DNA of 48,954 bases from SIG565 sp045650565. GTDB taxonomy: Bacteria; Bacillota; Clostridia; Oscillospirales; Acutalibacteraceae. The position numbers and the translations under genes are program-made. This document shows, one piece after another, positions 34,057 through 42,800 of this stretch (its first letter is position 1; each line of letters starts with the position of its first letter). The notes under the pieces were generated by a model. It saw only the letters and a list, made by a program, of their open reading frames with translations, ran no database searches and had not been told where the DNA came from. The DNA is taken from the NCBI GenBank assembly GCA_045650565.1, contig JAZRRG010000023.1, forward strand, positions 1 to 48,954. Direction: 5' to 3'.

Positions 34057-35541
34057 ATGATTATTGGTGGACTTGATGTCGGTACAACCGGCTGTAAAAT
34101 TGCACTTTATGATGAGGATGCAAATCTTTTAAGTACATATTACAATGAATATGATTCAAAGCACTATGATGGTCAGCACGAAATCAATTTTGCTGATATT
34201 AGAGACGGTGTTTTAAAGCTCTTAAAAAATGCCGTTAAAGACTACAAGGTTGAAGCTCTCGGTGTTACAAGCTTTGGCGAGACCTTTGCTATGCTTGATG
34301 AAAACGATGAGATTTTAGCACCGTCAATGCTTTATACCGACCCTCGTGGCGTGGATGAATGCAAGGAGCTTTGCGAAAAGGTAGGCAAGGATAAATTAAC
34401 ACTCATTGCAGGTGTTAAGCCGCATCAGATGTATAGCATTTATAAGCTTATGTGGCTTAAAAAGAACAGACCAGAGGAGTATGCAAGGTGTAAGCACGTG
34501 CTGTTGGGTGAGGACTTTATAGTTTATTCCTTAACGGGTGTAGCACAGATACAGTATTCTCTTGCAGCCCGTACAGGTGCGTTGGATGTTGAGAATAAAT
34601 GCTGGTCAAAAGAGATTTTTGATGCAGCGGGTATCGATACAGCCATTATGCCAAAGCCCGTACCGCTTGGCACCGTTGCGGGAGTTCTTCGCCCTGAGCT
34701 TAAAAAACAACTCGGCATTGATTACGATATAACCGTAGTTAACTCTTGTCACGACCAGGTTGCAGGTATGATTGGTTCGGGTATATTTGATACAACCACC
34801 GCTATGGATGGCACGGGAACGGTTGAATGTGTGCCTGTTATCTTAAAGGAGCTTCCAAAGGATATAGAGTTTTATCAGGGTGGATATTCGGTAGTTCCGT
34901 ATATAAACGACCAGTATGCAGTTTACGCCTTCTCGTTCACGGGTGGTGCAACGCTTAAATGGTTTAGAGATAATTTTGCCGAGCTTGAAACGGTAGAGGC
35001 CGACAAAAACGGTAAGAATGTATATGCCGAGCTTGATAAGGCGGTTAGTTCAAAACCGACAGGTATACTCATTATGCCGCACTTTGCAGGTGCCGCTACA
35101 CCTTATATGGATACCGAATCTAAGGCGGCAATTGTTGGAGTTACGCTTGAAACCTCAAAGCTTGACCTCTATAAAGCACTTATGGAGGGTACATCTTATG
35201 AGATGCTGCTTAACTTTAATACCATGAAAAAAGCAACAGGCGATATAGATTTGCTTAAGGCAACAGGCGGCGGCGCAATGTCGGATGTTTGGTTGCAGAT
35301 TAAGTCTGATATATTGGGCAAGGATATTGCGGCACTTTCCTGTAAAGAGGTTGGTGCAGCAGGTGCTGCGGCATTAGCCGGTGCCACACTTGGCGCATTT
35401 GATGATTTGGCGGCAACGGTAGCCAAGATGGCTCCCGTGCGTAAGGTGTTTACACCTGATGCAGATAAAACTAAGATTTATGCCGAGTACTATAAAAAGT
35501 ATGCAAAATTATATGATGCAGTAAGGAGCTTGATAATATGA
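34057..35541 (+). CDS. FGGY family carbohydrate kinase
   Basis: ATP-dependent sugar kinase, 494 residues, expected to phosphorylate the ketose made by the isomerase. The phosphate loop DVGTTGCKIALYD lies at the N-terminus. The middle has GEDFIVYSLTG and NSCHDQVAGMIGSGI, and the adenine-side motif is ATGGGAMSDVWLQIKSDILG. Xylulokinase, fuculokinase and rhamnulokinase all share these. Its stop codon overlaps the next start (ATGA), indicating coupled translation. Confidence 0.93.
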   Translation: MIIGGLDVGTTGCKIALYDEDANLLSTYYNEYDSKHYDGQHEINFADIRDGVLKLLKNAVKDYKVEALGVTSFGETFAMLDENDEILAPSMLYTDPRGVDECKELCEKVGKDKLTLIAGVKPHQMYSIYKLMWLKKNRPEEYARCKHVLLGEDFIVYSLTGVAQIQYSLAARTGALDVENKCWSKEIFDAAGIDTAIMPKPVPLGTVAGVLRPELKKQLGIDYDITVVNSCHDQVAGMIGSGIFDTTTAMDGTGTVECVPVILKELPKDIEFYQGGYSVVPYINDQYAVYAFSFTGGATLKWFRDNFAELETVEADKNGKNVYAELDKAVSSKPTGILIMPHFAGAATPYMDTESKAAIVGVTLETSKLDLYKALMEGTSYEMLLNFNTMKKATGDIDLLKATGGGAMSDVWLQIKSDILGKDIAALSCKEVGAAGAAALAGATLGAFDDLAATVAKMAPVRKVFTPDADKTKIYAEYYKKYAKLYDAVRSLII

Positions 35542-36536
35542 ACTATTATGTAGGTAATCCCTTACAAATACGTGGTGCAGAGCGTTACACTCTGCACGGC
35601 GGAAAAGGCGAGGGCATGAATTTCTTGTTTGTGCGCAATGGTTTGGGCCTTGAGGCATGGATAGCCGTTGACCGTGCGGGTGACCTTTATAGAGTAAGCT
35701 ACAAGGGTGAAAATATGGGATTTTTCTCCCCATGCGGAAATGTTGCACCTTCCTACTACGACCATGTTGATTTAGGATTTCTGAAATCCTTTACAGCAGG
35801 TTTCTTTACCACCTGCGGTTTAACTGCAGTGGGCACACCCTGTAACGATGAGGGTGAAGAATTACCGCTTCACGGTAATATCGCAAACATCCCCGCCGAG
35901 CTTTTGGTAATGGATGAGGATGATGAGGGGCTTACTGTTAAGCTTCGTGTTCGTGATGCTGTGCTGTTTGGCAGAAAGTATATACTCACAAGAACATATA
36001 AGTTTTCTTATACCGAAAACAGTATTGAGGTAAGTGATACCGTATTAAATGCGGGTGACAAAACCGAGCCGTATATGATACTTTATCACTGCAATATGGG
36101 TTATCCGCTGCTTAGCGAAAACAGTATTGTTGAAATTCCGCATAACGATATTTCACCCAGAAGTGAAGATGCGCAAAAGTATATTGATACGGCGCTTAAA
36201 ATGGAAAAACCGCAAGCACAGTATGAGGAGCGTTGCTATTTCTTTGATATGAAGGAAAAGTGCGGCGTTGTAAAAACGGGTATTTTCAATCCCGATATTA
36301 AAAAGGGCGTTGTTTTCTCATATAGTAAAGAACAGCTGCCGCACCTTACCGAGTGGAAGATGATGGGCAAGACCGATTATGTGCTCGGTATTGAGCCAGG
36401 TAACTGTTTGCCTGGCAAACGTACCGATTTAAAGAAGGCCGGCATTGTTAAATATTTAGAGCCCGAGCAAAAGGGTACAACCACGCTTAAATTTACCTTT
36501 GTTGATGAACAAAAGAGCTTTGAAGGAGAGTTTTAA
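35538..36536 (+). CDS. DUF4432 family aldose 1-epimerase-like protein
   Basis: 332 residues of the galactose-mutarotase fold. The DUF4432 patterns are CGLTAVGTPCNDEGEELPLHG, YHCNMGYPLL and LGIEPGNC near the end. Members are found in sugar operons and are thought to interconvert anomers or act on related sugars; no reaction is established. Start overlaps the kinase stop by four bases, and the aldolase ATG follows its stop codon without a gap. Confidence 0.9.
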   Translation: MNYYVGNPLQIRGAERYTLHGGKGEGMNFLFVRNGLGLEAWIAVDRAGDLYRVSYKGENMGFFSPCGNVAPSYYDHVDLGFLKSFTAGFFTTCGLTAVGTPCNDEGEELPLHGNIANIPAELLVMDEDDEGLTVKLRVRDAVLFGRKYILTRTYKFSYTENSIEVSDTVLNAGDKTEPYMILYHCNMGYPLLSENSIVEIPHNDISPRSEDAQKYIDTALKMEKPQAQYEERCYFFDMKEKCGVVKTGIFNPDIKKGVVFSYSKEQLPHLTEWKMMGKTDYVLGIEPGNCLPGKRTDLKKAGIVKYLEPEQKGTTTLKFTFVDEQKSFEGEF

Positions 36537-37364
36537 ATGTTAGTTAATTTGAAAGAAATTTTAGAGATTGCGAAAGAAAAGAAAATTGCAATAGGTGCGT
36601 TCAACACACCGAATATGACCTGTGCAAGAGCGATAATAGCCGCAGCTGAGGAGCTTAATCAGCCCGTAATTATCATGCACGCTCAGGTTCACGAGGAAAT
36701 GGGACTTTGCGCATTAGATGAGGTTGCTCCGATGATGCTCGGTTTCGCTAAAAAGGCAAAGGTTCCGGTATGTGTTCACCTTGACCACGGTACCGACCTT
36801 GATTATGTAAAGCGTGGCTTGGAGCTTGGCTTTACATCGGTAATGTATGATGGTTCTACCTTATCTGATGATGAAAACATTGCCAACACTATTAAGGCAG
36901 TAGAACTTGCTAAAAAGACAGGCGCTTCGGTTGAAGCTGAAATAGGTTCTATGGGTGCCAGAGAAGGTGGCGGCGGAGACGGTTCCTCAATTTATACCGA
37001 CCCCGAACAAGCAGCCGAGTTTGTAAAGGTAACGGGTGTAGATGCTTTGGCTTGTGCATTCGGTACCGCACACGGCTTCTATAAAGACACTCCGAAGCTT
37101 GATTTTGAGCGTCTTTCAAAAATCGAGTCACTTATTGATGTGCCGATTGTTATGCACGGCGGCTCGGGTGTAAGCCCTGAGGATTACTACGAGGTTATTA
37201 AGCGTGGTGTTCGCAAGGTTAACTACTACACCTATATGTCAAAGTCGGGCGCAGAGGCAATATCAAATAAGACATACGCACAACTCCACGATGCCCTCAT
37301 CGATGCTCAAAAGGCAATGACAGAGGATGTTAAAAAAGCAATCACAGTATTCTCAAATCTATAA
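36537..37364 (+). CDS. Class II fructose/tagatose-bisphosphate aldolase family protein
   Basis: Zinc aldolase, 275 residues, expected to split the phosphorylated ketose into DHAP (or a related triose phosphate) and an aldehyde. The catalytic Asp and first zinc ligand are in VCVHLDHGTD; further ligands are in CAFGTAHGFYK and IVMHGGSGV; AEIGSMGAREGG is the glycine-rich loop. The family includes FbaA, KbaY and IolJ, whose substrates differ. GAAGGAGAG inside the previous gene is the ribosome binding site. Confidence 0.93.
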   Translation: MLVNLKEILEIAKEKKIAIGAFNTPNMTCARAIIAAAEELNQPVIIMHAQVHEEMGLCALDEVAPMMLGFAKKAKVPVCVHLDHGTDLDYVKRGLELGFTSVMYDGSTLSDDENIANTIKAVELAKKTGASVEAEIGSMGAREGGGGDGSSIYTDPEQAAEFVKVTGVDALACAFGTAHGFYKDTPKLDFERLSKIESLIDVPIVMHGGSGVSPEDYYEVIKRGVRKVNYYTYMSKSGAEAISNKTYAQLHDALIDAQKAMTEDVKKAITVFSNL

Positions 37365-37380
37365 GATAAGGAGAAAAAAT

Positions 37381-38391
37381 ATGTTTAAGGTTGCAATTAT
37401 TGGTTTTGGCGGAATCGCACAATCTCACAGACATGCATATTGGTATCACAACAAGGAGGGTATGCCCATAAAAATGGTAGCGGCATGTGATGCTGACCCT
37501 TCTAAATTCAGAAACATGACGGTTATCAACATACCGTTGTGGAGTGATATCGTAGACGAGCTCCCCTTTAACGAGTATGCCGATTGGAAGGAAATGCTTG
37601 AGAAAGAAAAGCCAGATTTGGTTGATATTTGTTTGCCGACAAAATTCCATAATCCTATAGCTATCGAAGCTTTAAAAATGGGATATAACGTATTAAGCGA
37701 AAAGCCGATGGCAGAAAATTATGAGCAGTGCCTCGAAATGATAGAGGCAGCAAAAGAAAGCAATAAAATGCTTATGATAGGTCACTGCGTACGCTTTAGT
37801 TCACAATATGAGTATCTTAAAAAAGCGGTTGATGAAAACCTTTACGGCAAGGTTATATCATCGGAATTCTTTAGATATAGTCCAATCCCAACTTGGGGTG
37901 GTCTTGACTGGCGTGCAGAGGCAGGCGTAGCAGGCAGCTGTATTGCAGAGCTTAATGTTCATGATGTAGACTATATTTGCTCATTGTTCGGCAATCCCGA
38001 AAAGCTTTCTTGCGTGCTTGAGAGCAAGGTATATCCTTATGATTTTGGCGATACTGTTTTCTATTACAAGGACCATACAGTAAAAATTAAGAGCGCTTGG
38101 TTTGATGAGACCGAAAAGTTCAGAGCCGGATTTGTTGTTAATTTTGAAAAGGGATGCCTTGAGCTTAATGACGGTAAGCTTACATTTACTGATAACGATG
38201 GTAATGTGGAAGAAATTGACACAGGTAACTATGGCGTATTTATGGCGGAAACCAAGTACTTTATGGAGCTTATTATGCAGCAAAAGGAAAACAAAAAGAA
38301 TCCTCCCGAGGACTCAGCAAATACAATTTATGCTCTTGAAAGAATGTATGAAAGTGCAGCAAAAGGCGCTGAAATATTAGAGTACAAATAA
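37381..38391 (+). CDS. Gfo/Idh/MocA family oxidoreductase
   Basis: NAD(P)-dependent sugar or polyol dehydrogenase, 336 residues. The Rossmann start is VAIIGFGGIAQSHRHAY. The EKP motif (NVLSEKPMAEN) carries the catalytic Lys, and the substrate-site Asp/His are in AELNVHDVDYICSLFG. ATG 37381 is chosen because AAGGAG lies ten bases before it; the frame extends further upstream into the aldolase gene. As last gene of the operon it may oxidise or epimerise the incoming sugar, or handle a side product. Confidence 0.93.
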   Translation: MFKVAIIGFGGIAQSHRHAYWYHNKEGMPIKMVAACDADPSKFRNMTVINIPLWSDIVDELPFNEYADWKEMLEKEKPDLVDICLPTKFHNPIAIEALKMGYNVLSEKPMAENYEQCLEMIEAAKESNKMLMIGHCVRFSSQYEYLKKAVDENLYGKVISSEFFRYSPIPTWGGLDWRAEAGVAGSCIAELNVHDVDYICSLFGNPEKLSCVLESKVYPYDFGDTVFYYKDHTVKIKSAWFDETEKFRAGFVVNFEKGCLELNDGKLTFTDNDGNVEEIDTGNYGVFMAETKYFMELIMQQKENKKNPPEDSANTIYALERMYESAAKGAEILEYK

Positions 38392-38401
38392 TAAAACAAA
38401 T

Positions 38402-38436
38402 AAAAAAGAGGTGAACGTTCAGTTCATCTCTTTTTT
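38402..38436 (+). terminator. Terminator of the sugar operon, overlapping the lysR-type gene
   Basis: Stem GAGGTGAAC / GTTCATCTC (38408-38416 and 38422-38430, one G-T pair) extended by A6/T6. The 3' arm and T run are also the last codons of the convergent LysR gene, whose stop codon (38421-38419) lies in the loop and stem. Confidence 0.9.
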
Positions 38437-39312
38437 ATTATTGTAAAATGAAGCCATAAAATCCCAAAACAAAGTGGCTGCATTTGATTTCATAGAATGC
38501 TTGTTTCTATAGATATACCAAGGATAGTTTATTTTCGGCTCGGTTACGGGAATAAACGCTGTATCCTCCGAAAAACCTGCACCCTTTACCGAATCTGTGA
38601 TAAGCAAAATACCGTATTGGGCATTAAGCATTGCCGGGCGCAGCGCAAAGTCACACTCTAAAATGTATTGCGGGTTATACCCAGCGTTTTGGAACACCTC
38701 ATCCATAAATCGCCTAAAGCAGTATTCACGGGGTATTACAATAAAGCGCTCATCCGCTAATTCCTCTAATTTTACGCTCTTTCGTTTTGCAAACGGGTGG
38801 GAGGCGTATACCGCCAGCATAAGCGGATTATCGGGTTTAATGAGCTGCCCCTCCCATTCGGGTCCCGCAACATCATCCTTTGAGGCAATAATAAATTCAA
38901 CATCATTTTTAATTGTTGGCGAGGATAATTGATTTGTGCGAAGCAGGTGGTGGGTTAATTGAATTTCGGGGTGTAATTCAAGAAACGCCTTTAGCGCATC
39001 GTGGCACACAAGCGGACTTGTAAGCCCTATGGTTAAATGCATATCGCTTTGATGCTGCGCCAATTCTATTTCTTCCTTGGCGGCTTCAAGCGCACCAAGA
39101 GCCACCTTGGCGTATTTCAGCAAAATTTGTCCACGCTCATTCAAAACAATATTTCGCCCATTTTTATCGAATAAACGGCAGCCCAATTCCTCCTCCAAGC
39201 GCCGTATGGTACCCGTGAGTGCAGGAGGGGAGATAATCAATTCAAGAGATGCAAGTGTAAGATTTTGCTTTTCGGCAATTTTTAAAAAGTAGCGAAGCTG
39301 CTGTTCATTCAT
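38419..39312 (-). CDS. LysR family transcriptional regulator
   Basis: 297 residues: N-terminal winged helix-turn-helix (QQLRYFLKIAEKQNLTLASL, then RRLEEELGCRLFDKNGRNIVL) and a two-lobe effector domain (from about residue 88). ATG 39312 gives the standard LysR start MNEQQLRYF; AAAGGTGGG lies before it. It is divergent from the acyl-CoA operon at 39441 and probably controls it, sensing an acid or CoA thioester. The inducer cannot be deduced. Confidence 0.94.
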   Translation of the reverse strand: MNEQQLRYFLKIAEKQNLTLASLELIISPPALTGTIRRLEEELGCRLFDKNGRNIVLNERGQILLKYAKVALGALEAAKEEIELAQHQSDMHLTIGLTSPLVCHDALKAFLELHPEIQLTHHLLRTNQLSSPTIKNDVEFIIASKDDVAGPEWEGQLIKPDNPLMLAVYASHPFAKRKSVKLEELADERFIVIPREYCFRRFMDEVFQNAGYNPQYILECDFALRPAMLNAQYGILLITDSVKGAGFSEDTAFIPVTEPKINYPWYIYRNKHSMKSNAATLFWDFMASFYNNKKEMN

Positions 39313-39346
39313 ATAAATTCCCACCTTTTGTATTAAACAAAACACT

Positions 39347-39370
39347 ATTATTAATATAAACGTTAATAAT
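39347..39370. promoter_or_regulatory. Perfect dyad, candidate LysR binding site
   Basis: ATTATTAA (39347-39354) and TTAATAAT (39363-39370) are perfect 8-base arms around eight bases. Size and T-N11-A-like symmetry fit a LysR recognition site, placed midway between the lysR and operon starts. Confidence 0.6.
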
Positions 39371-39388
39371 CGAAAAGTAAAGTGGTAA

Positions 39389-39417
39389 TTTTAATTTTTG
39401 CGTAAATATTTTATAAT
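39389..39417 (+). promoter_or_regulatory. Predicted LysR-dependent promoter
   Basis: Consensus TATAAT at 39412-39417, with only TTTTAA at the -35 position (39389-39394, 17-base spacer), as expected for a promoter that needs its activator. The dyad lies about 19 bases further upstream. AAGGAGG precedes the first gene. Confidence 0.5.
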
Positions 39418-39440
39418 GATAAAAAAGGAGGTTTTTTCAA

Positions 39441-40319
39441 ATGGATATTAGTTGTTTAAAAAAGTTATGTGTTGCAGGTAGCGGCACAATGGGAAGGCAA
39501 ATTGCGCTTTGCTCTGCTATACATGGAATTGATACATATTTATATGATGTATCGGCAGAGTCACTCAAAAACACAGAGAGCTGGATGGAGGAATATCTTG
39601 CAGGACGTGTTAAGAAGGGACGTATGACCGAGGAGCAAATCGAGGCGGCAAAGCAGAAAATGCACATTGAGCCGTCCTTAAAGGCAGCGGCAACAGGCGC
39701 ACAGCTTGTTATCGAGGCAATTATTGAAAGACAGGATATTAAAGAGGCGTTTTTCCGTGAGGTATCTACCTATGTTGATGAGGATGCCATTTTGGCTACC
39801 AACTCAAGCTATCTTGTTTCTTCGCTGTTTTGTGATGCAGTTAAAAACCCTGCAAGACTTGCAAATCTGCACTTCTTCCATCCCGCACTTGTTATGCGTT
39901 TAACCGAGGTTGTATCGGGTCCGCATACATCAATGGAAACGGTTAAATTCCTTGAGGAATTCTCAAAAATCATAGGAAAAACCCCCGTACATGTTGCAAA
40001 GGAAATCGACGGATTTGTGGTTAACCGAATTCTTCGTGCACTTAAGGAAGAGGCATTTTTCTTGGCAGAAAACAATGTTTGCACACCCGAGATGATTGAT
40101 ATTGCGGTTGAAATGGGACTTAATCACCCGATGGGACCGTTTAAGCTTACCGATATGTCGGGTATTGATATCACATATTATCAAGCCGATAAACGTTATA
40201 AGGAAACGGGCGAAAAGCCGAAGGGCTATGATTTAATTCGTGAAAAGTTTGAGGCAAACGAGCTTGGCAGAAAAACAGGTCGTGGCTTCTATGACTATAC
40301 AGGCGAGCAAAAGAAGTAA
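39441..40319 (+). CDS. 3-hydroxyacyl-CoA dehydrogenase
   Basis: NAD-dependent oxidation of a 3-hydroxyacyl-CoA (or reverse reduction), 292 residues, the size of clostridial 3-hydroxybutyryl-CoA dehydrogenase. The nucleotide loop is GSGTMG (13-18). The catalytic residues are visible: Ser in TNSSYL, His144 in LHFFHP, Glu156 (LTEVVSG) and Asn195 (GFVVNR). The C-terminal domain has GLNHPMGPFKLTDMSGID. It is the first gene of the LysR-facing operon. No crotonase or acyl-CoA dehydrogenase is nearby, so it does not look like the butyrate pathway cluster. Confidence 0.93.
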   Translation: MDISCLKKLCVAGSGTMGRQIALCSAIHGIDTYLYDVSAESLKNTESWMEEYLAGRVKKGRMTEEQIEAAKQKMHIEPSLKAAATGAQLVIEAIIERQDIKEAFFREVSTYVDEDAILATNSSYLVSSLFCDAVKNPARLANLHFFHPALVMRLTEVVSGPHTSMETVKFLEEFSKIIGKTPVHVAKEIDGFVVNRILRALKEEAFFLAENNVCTPEMIDIAVEMGLNHPMGPFKLTDMSGIDITYYQADKRYKETGEKPKGYDLIREKFEANELGRKTGRGFYDYTGEQKK

Positions 40320-40331
40320 GGAGAAATAGCT

Positions 40332-41534
40332 ATGGAATTTCCAAAAGGCGCACTTGAAGGACTTGTTGTTCTTGATTTAACACGTGTACTTTGCGGCCCG
40401 TACGGTACTATGTGGCTCGGCGATATGGGTGCCGATATTATTAAGATTGAAAACCCAATCGGCGGTGATGACACTCGCTCTTGGGGTCCTCGTGTAGGCG
40501 AGGAGAGTGCTTACTTTGCTCATATTAACCGCAACAAGCGAAGCGTAACTCTAAACCTAAAAACTCAAGAGGGTAAGGAGCTTTTCTTAAAGCTTGTTGA
40601 TAAGGCAGACGTTGTTGTTGAAAACTACCGTCCCGGTGTAATGGATAAATTAGGTCTTGGATATGAAACACTCTCAAAGAGAAATCCGAGAATTATCTAT
40701 GCGTGTGCATCTGGCTTTGGTACATACGGCCCTTATTCCAACCGTCCCGGCTATGATATTATAGCCCAAGCGGCAGGCGGTCTTATGAGTCTTACAGGAC
40801 AGGAAGGCGGACCACCTACCCGTACAGGTACATCGGCTGCCGATATTACCTGTGGCATGAACCTCGTAATTGGTATTTTGGCGGCAGTTATCGGTCGTGA
40901 GCATACAGGCAGAGGACAAAGATTAGAGGTGTCATTAGTTGACTCCATCGTTGCCTTCACAACGCCTGAAAACATGCGATACCGTGTAACAGGAAAAATT
41001 CCGCCCCGTATTGGTGGACGTTATGCTAATTTGTGTCCCTACGGCACCTTCTCGGCAAAGGATAAGGACTTTATCCTCGCTTGCGGCAATCAAAAGCTGT
41101 TTGAGATATTCTGCACTAAAATACTTAACAGGCCTGATGCCTTGGAAGACCCGAGAATGATTGATGTTGTTGCGAGAAGTGAAAACTATCCGGCGGTAAA
41201 AGAGCTGGTAGAGAGCTGGTCGAAAACCGTTACAGCCGAGGAAGCTATTGAGGCGGTTCAGGCAGTAGGTGTTCCTGCAGGTCCTATAAATGACCTGGAG
41301 GATGTAAGATACGACCCGCATATTGCAGGTGCCAGGGAAATGTTCCCGAAAATCAATCAACCCGGTATCGGTGAGTTTGAGGTAACAGCGATGCCTATCA
41401 AATTTGATGATACCAAGACAACCATTCGTCGCCCTGCTCCCGCCCTTGGTGAGCATAACGGGGAAATATATGGCGACTTGTTGGGAATCAGCGAAGAAAC
41501 CTTGAAAGAATACAAGGATAAAGGCGCAATTTAA
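40332..41534 (+). CDS. Class III CoA transferase (CaiB/BaiF/Frc family)
   Basis: Moves CoA from one acid to another through mixed anhydride/thioester intermediates. 400 residues. The start LEGLVVLDLTRVLCGPYGTM and LGDMGADIIKIENP are typical, and the catalytic Asp171 lies in TSAADITCG. Donor and acceptor acids are unknown. It lies 12 bases after the dehydrogenase. In this operon it could activate the free acid that the dehydrogenase and thiolase then process. Confidence 0.94.
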   Translation: MEFPKGALEGLVVLDLTRVLCGPYGTMWLGDMGADIIKIENPIGGDDTRSWGPRVGEESAYFAHINRNKRSVTLNLKTQEGKELFLKLVDKADVVVENYRPGVMDKLGLGYETLSKRNPRIIYACASGFGTYGPYSNRPGYDIIAQAAGGLMSLTGQEGGPPTRTGTSAADITCGMNLVIGILAAVIGREHTGRGQRLEVSLVDSIVAFTTPENMRYRVTGKIPPRIGGRYANLCPYGTFSAKDKDFILACGNQKLFEIFCTKILNRPDALEDPRMIDVVARSENYPAVKELVESWSKTVTAEEAIEAVQAVGVPAGPINDLEDVRYDPHIAGAREMFPKINQPGIGEFEVTAMPIKFDDTKTTIRRPAPALGEHNGEIYGDLLGISEETLKEYKDKGAI

Positions 41535-41560
41535 TAAAGCTTTAAAAAAGAGGTATTATT

Positions 41561-42760
41561 ATGAACGATGTTGTAATTGTAGAAGCTTGCAGAACGGCTG
41601 TGGGCAGCTTTGGTGGAAGTCTTAAGCCGCTTAATGCATCCGATTTGGCCGAGGCAGTTATGAAGGGTGTGCTTGAGCGCAGCGGAATTTCGACAGATAA
41701 CATTGATGAGGTTATTATGGGTCAGTGCCGACAGTCATCCGACCACTCAAATATAGCAAGATATGCCGCACTTAAGGTGGGTATTCCCGATACTGTTCCC
41801 GCAAATACCGTTATGGCCGCCTGCGCATCAGGAATGTTGGCAGTAAGCAATGGCGTTAACTCTATTGCTACCGGACAAAATGATGTTGTACTTGCGGGCG
41901 GAACCGAGAGTATGTCAAATGCCATCTTTTATCTATCAAACGCCCGTTGGGGTGTAGGCACGGGAACCACCGAGCTTAAGGACTCATTAACCGAAGCTCA
42001 GGCGTGTTCGCAGCCGATAGATATATACGGTCGCTTTAATATGGGACTCACCGCTGAAAATATTGCAGAGCGTATGTCCATTTCCCGTGAGGACCAGGAT
42101 GTATTTGCACTTGCCTCTCAAGAGAAGGCAAGGAAGGCAATAAGCGAAGGCAAATTCAAGGATGAAATAGTTCCCGTAACAGTTCCGCAGGGTAGGAAAA
42201 AGCCCGATATTATTTTTGATACCGATGAGTATCCGAGAGAAACCTCGCTTGAAAAGTTGGCAGCACTCAGAGCTGCATTTAAGCCCGAGGGTACCGTAAC
42301 CGCCGGTAATGCATCGGGCAGAAACGACGGCGCATCGGCGATTTTACTGATGAGTGAGCAAAAGGCAAAGGATTTAGGTCTTAAGCCACTTGCAAAGATT
42401 CGCTCGGTAGCCGCTGCCGGTGTTGACCCGAGATATATGGGTATGGGACCTGTTCCCGCTACTGAAAAGGCACTAAAAATGGCGGGTCTTACTATGGATG
42501 ACATTCAGTTAATTGAGCTTAACGAGGCATTTGCCGCACAGTCGCTCGGTTGCATTAGAGAAATGGGAATCGAGGATAAAATGGATATCATCAATGTAAA
42601 CGGTGGCGCCATCGCTTTAGGTCACCCAATCGGCTCCTCAGGAAGCAGAATTATTGTTTCACTTCTTTATGAGCTTCGCCGCCGTAATTTAAAATACGGT
42701 CTTGCAACCTTGTGTGTTGCAGGCGGTATGGGCATGGCAACCATTATTGAGACAATGTAA
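41561..42760 (+). CDS. Acetyl-CoA acetyltransferase (thiolase)
   Basis: Splits a 3-ketoacyl-CoA with CoA, or condenses two acetyl-CoA. 399 residues. Nucleophile Cys88 (MAACASGM), the catalytic His in GAIALGHPIGSSG and the second Cys in TLCVAGGMGMA are all present, as is NEAFAAQ. AAGAGG ribosome binding site. Last gene of the operon, followed directly by a terminator. Confidence 0.95.
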   Translation: MNDVVIVEACRTAVGSFGGSLKPLNASDLAEAVMKGVLERSGISTDNIDEVIMGQCRQSSDHSNIARYAALKVGIPDTVPANTVMAACASGMLAVSNGVNSIATGQNDVVLAGGTESMSNAIFYLSNARWGVGTGTTELKDSLTEAQACSQPIDIYGRFNMGLTAENIAERMSISREDQDVFALASQEKARKAISEGKFKDEIVPVTVPQGRKKPDIIFDTDEYPRETSLEKLAALRAAFKPEGTVTAGNASGRNDGASAILLMSEQKAKDLGLKPLAKIRSVAAAGVDPRYMGMGPVPATEKALKMAGLTMDDIQLIELNEAFAAQSLGCIREMGIEDKMDIINVNGGAIALGHPIGSSGSRIIVSLLYELRRRNLKYGLATLCVAGGMGMATIIETM

Positions 42761-42790
42761 AAAAAGACGAGGTGAAAACCTCGTCTTTTT
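42761..42790. terminator. Terminator shared by the thiolase gene and the convergent YeiH gene
   Basis: 12-bp perfect stem AAAAAGACGAGG / CCTCGTCTTTTT with a six-base loop, starting directly after the thiolase stop codon. A/T ends make it work in both directions; the YeiH-family gene ends 10 bases away. Confidence 0.92.
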
Positions 42791-42800
42791 TTGCCACAAA

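Noticed and set aside
32649..38391. Assignment of the operon to L-fucose, L-rhamnose or sulfoquinovose use
   Set aside because: The aldolase is of the Fba type, the isomerase does not match canonical FucI or RhaA in size, and no sulfonate-specific reductase or exporter lies in the operon itself.
40935..41456. 173-codon minus-strand frame opposite the CoA transferase gene
   Set aside because: It lies wholly inside a well-supported gene; the translation is Cys/Arg/Asn-rich with no domain and no start signal.
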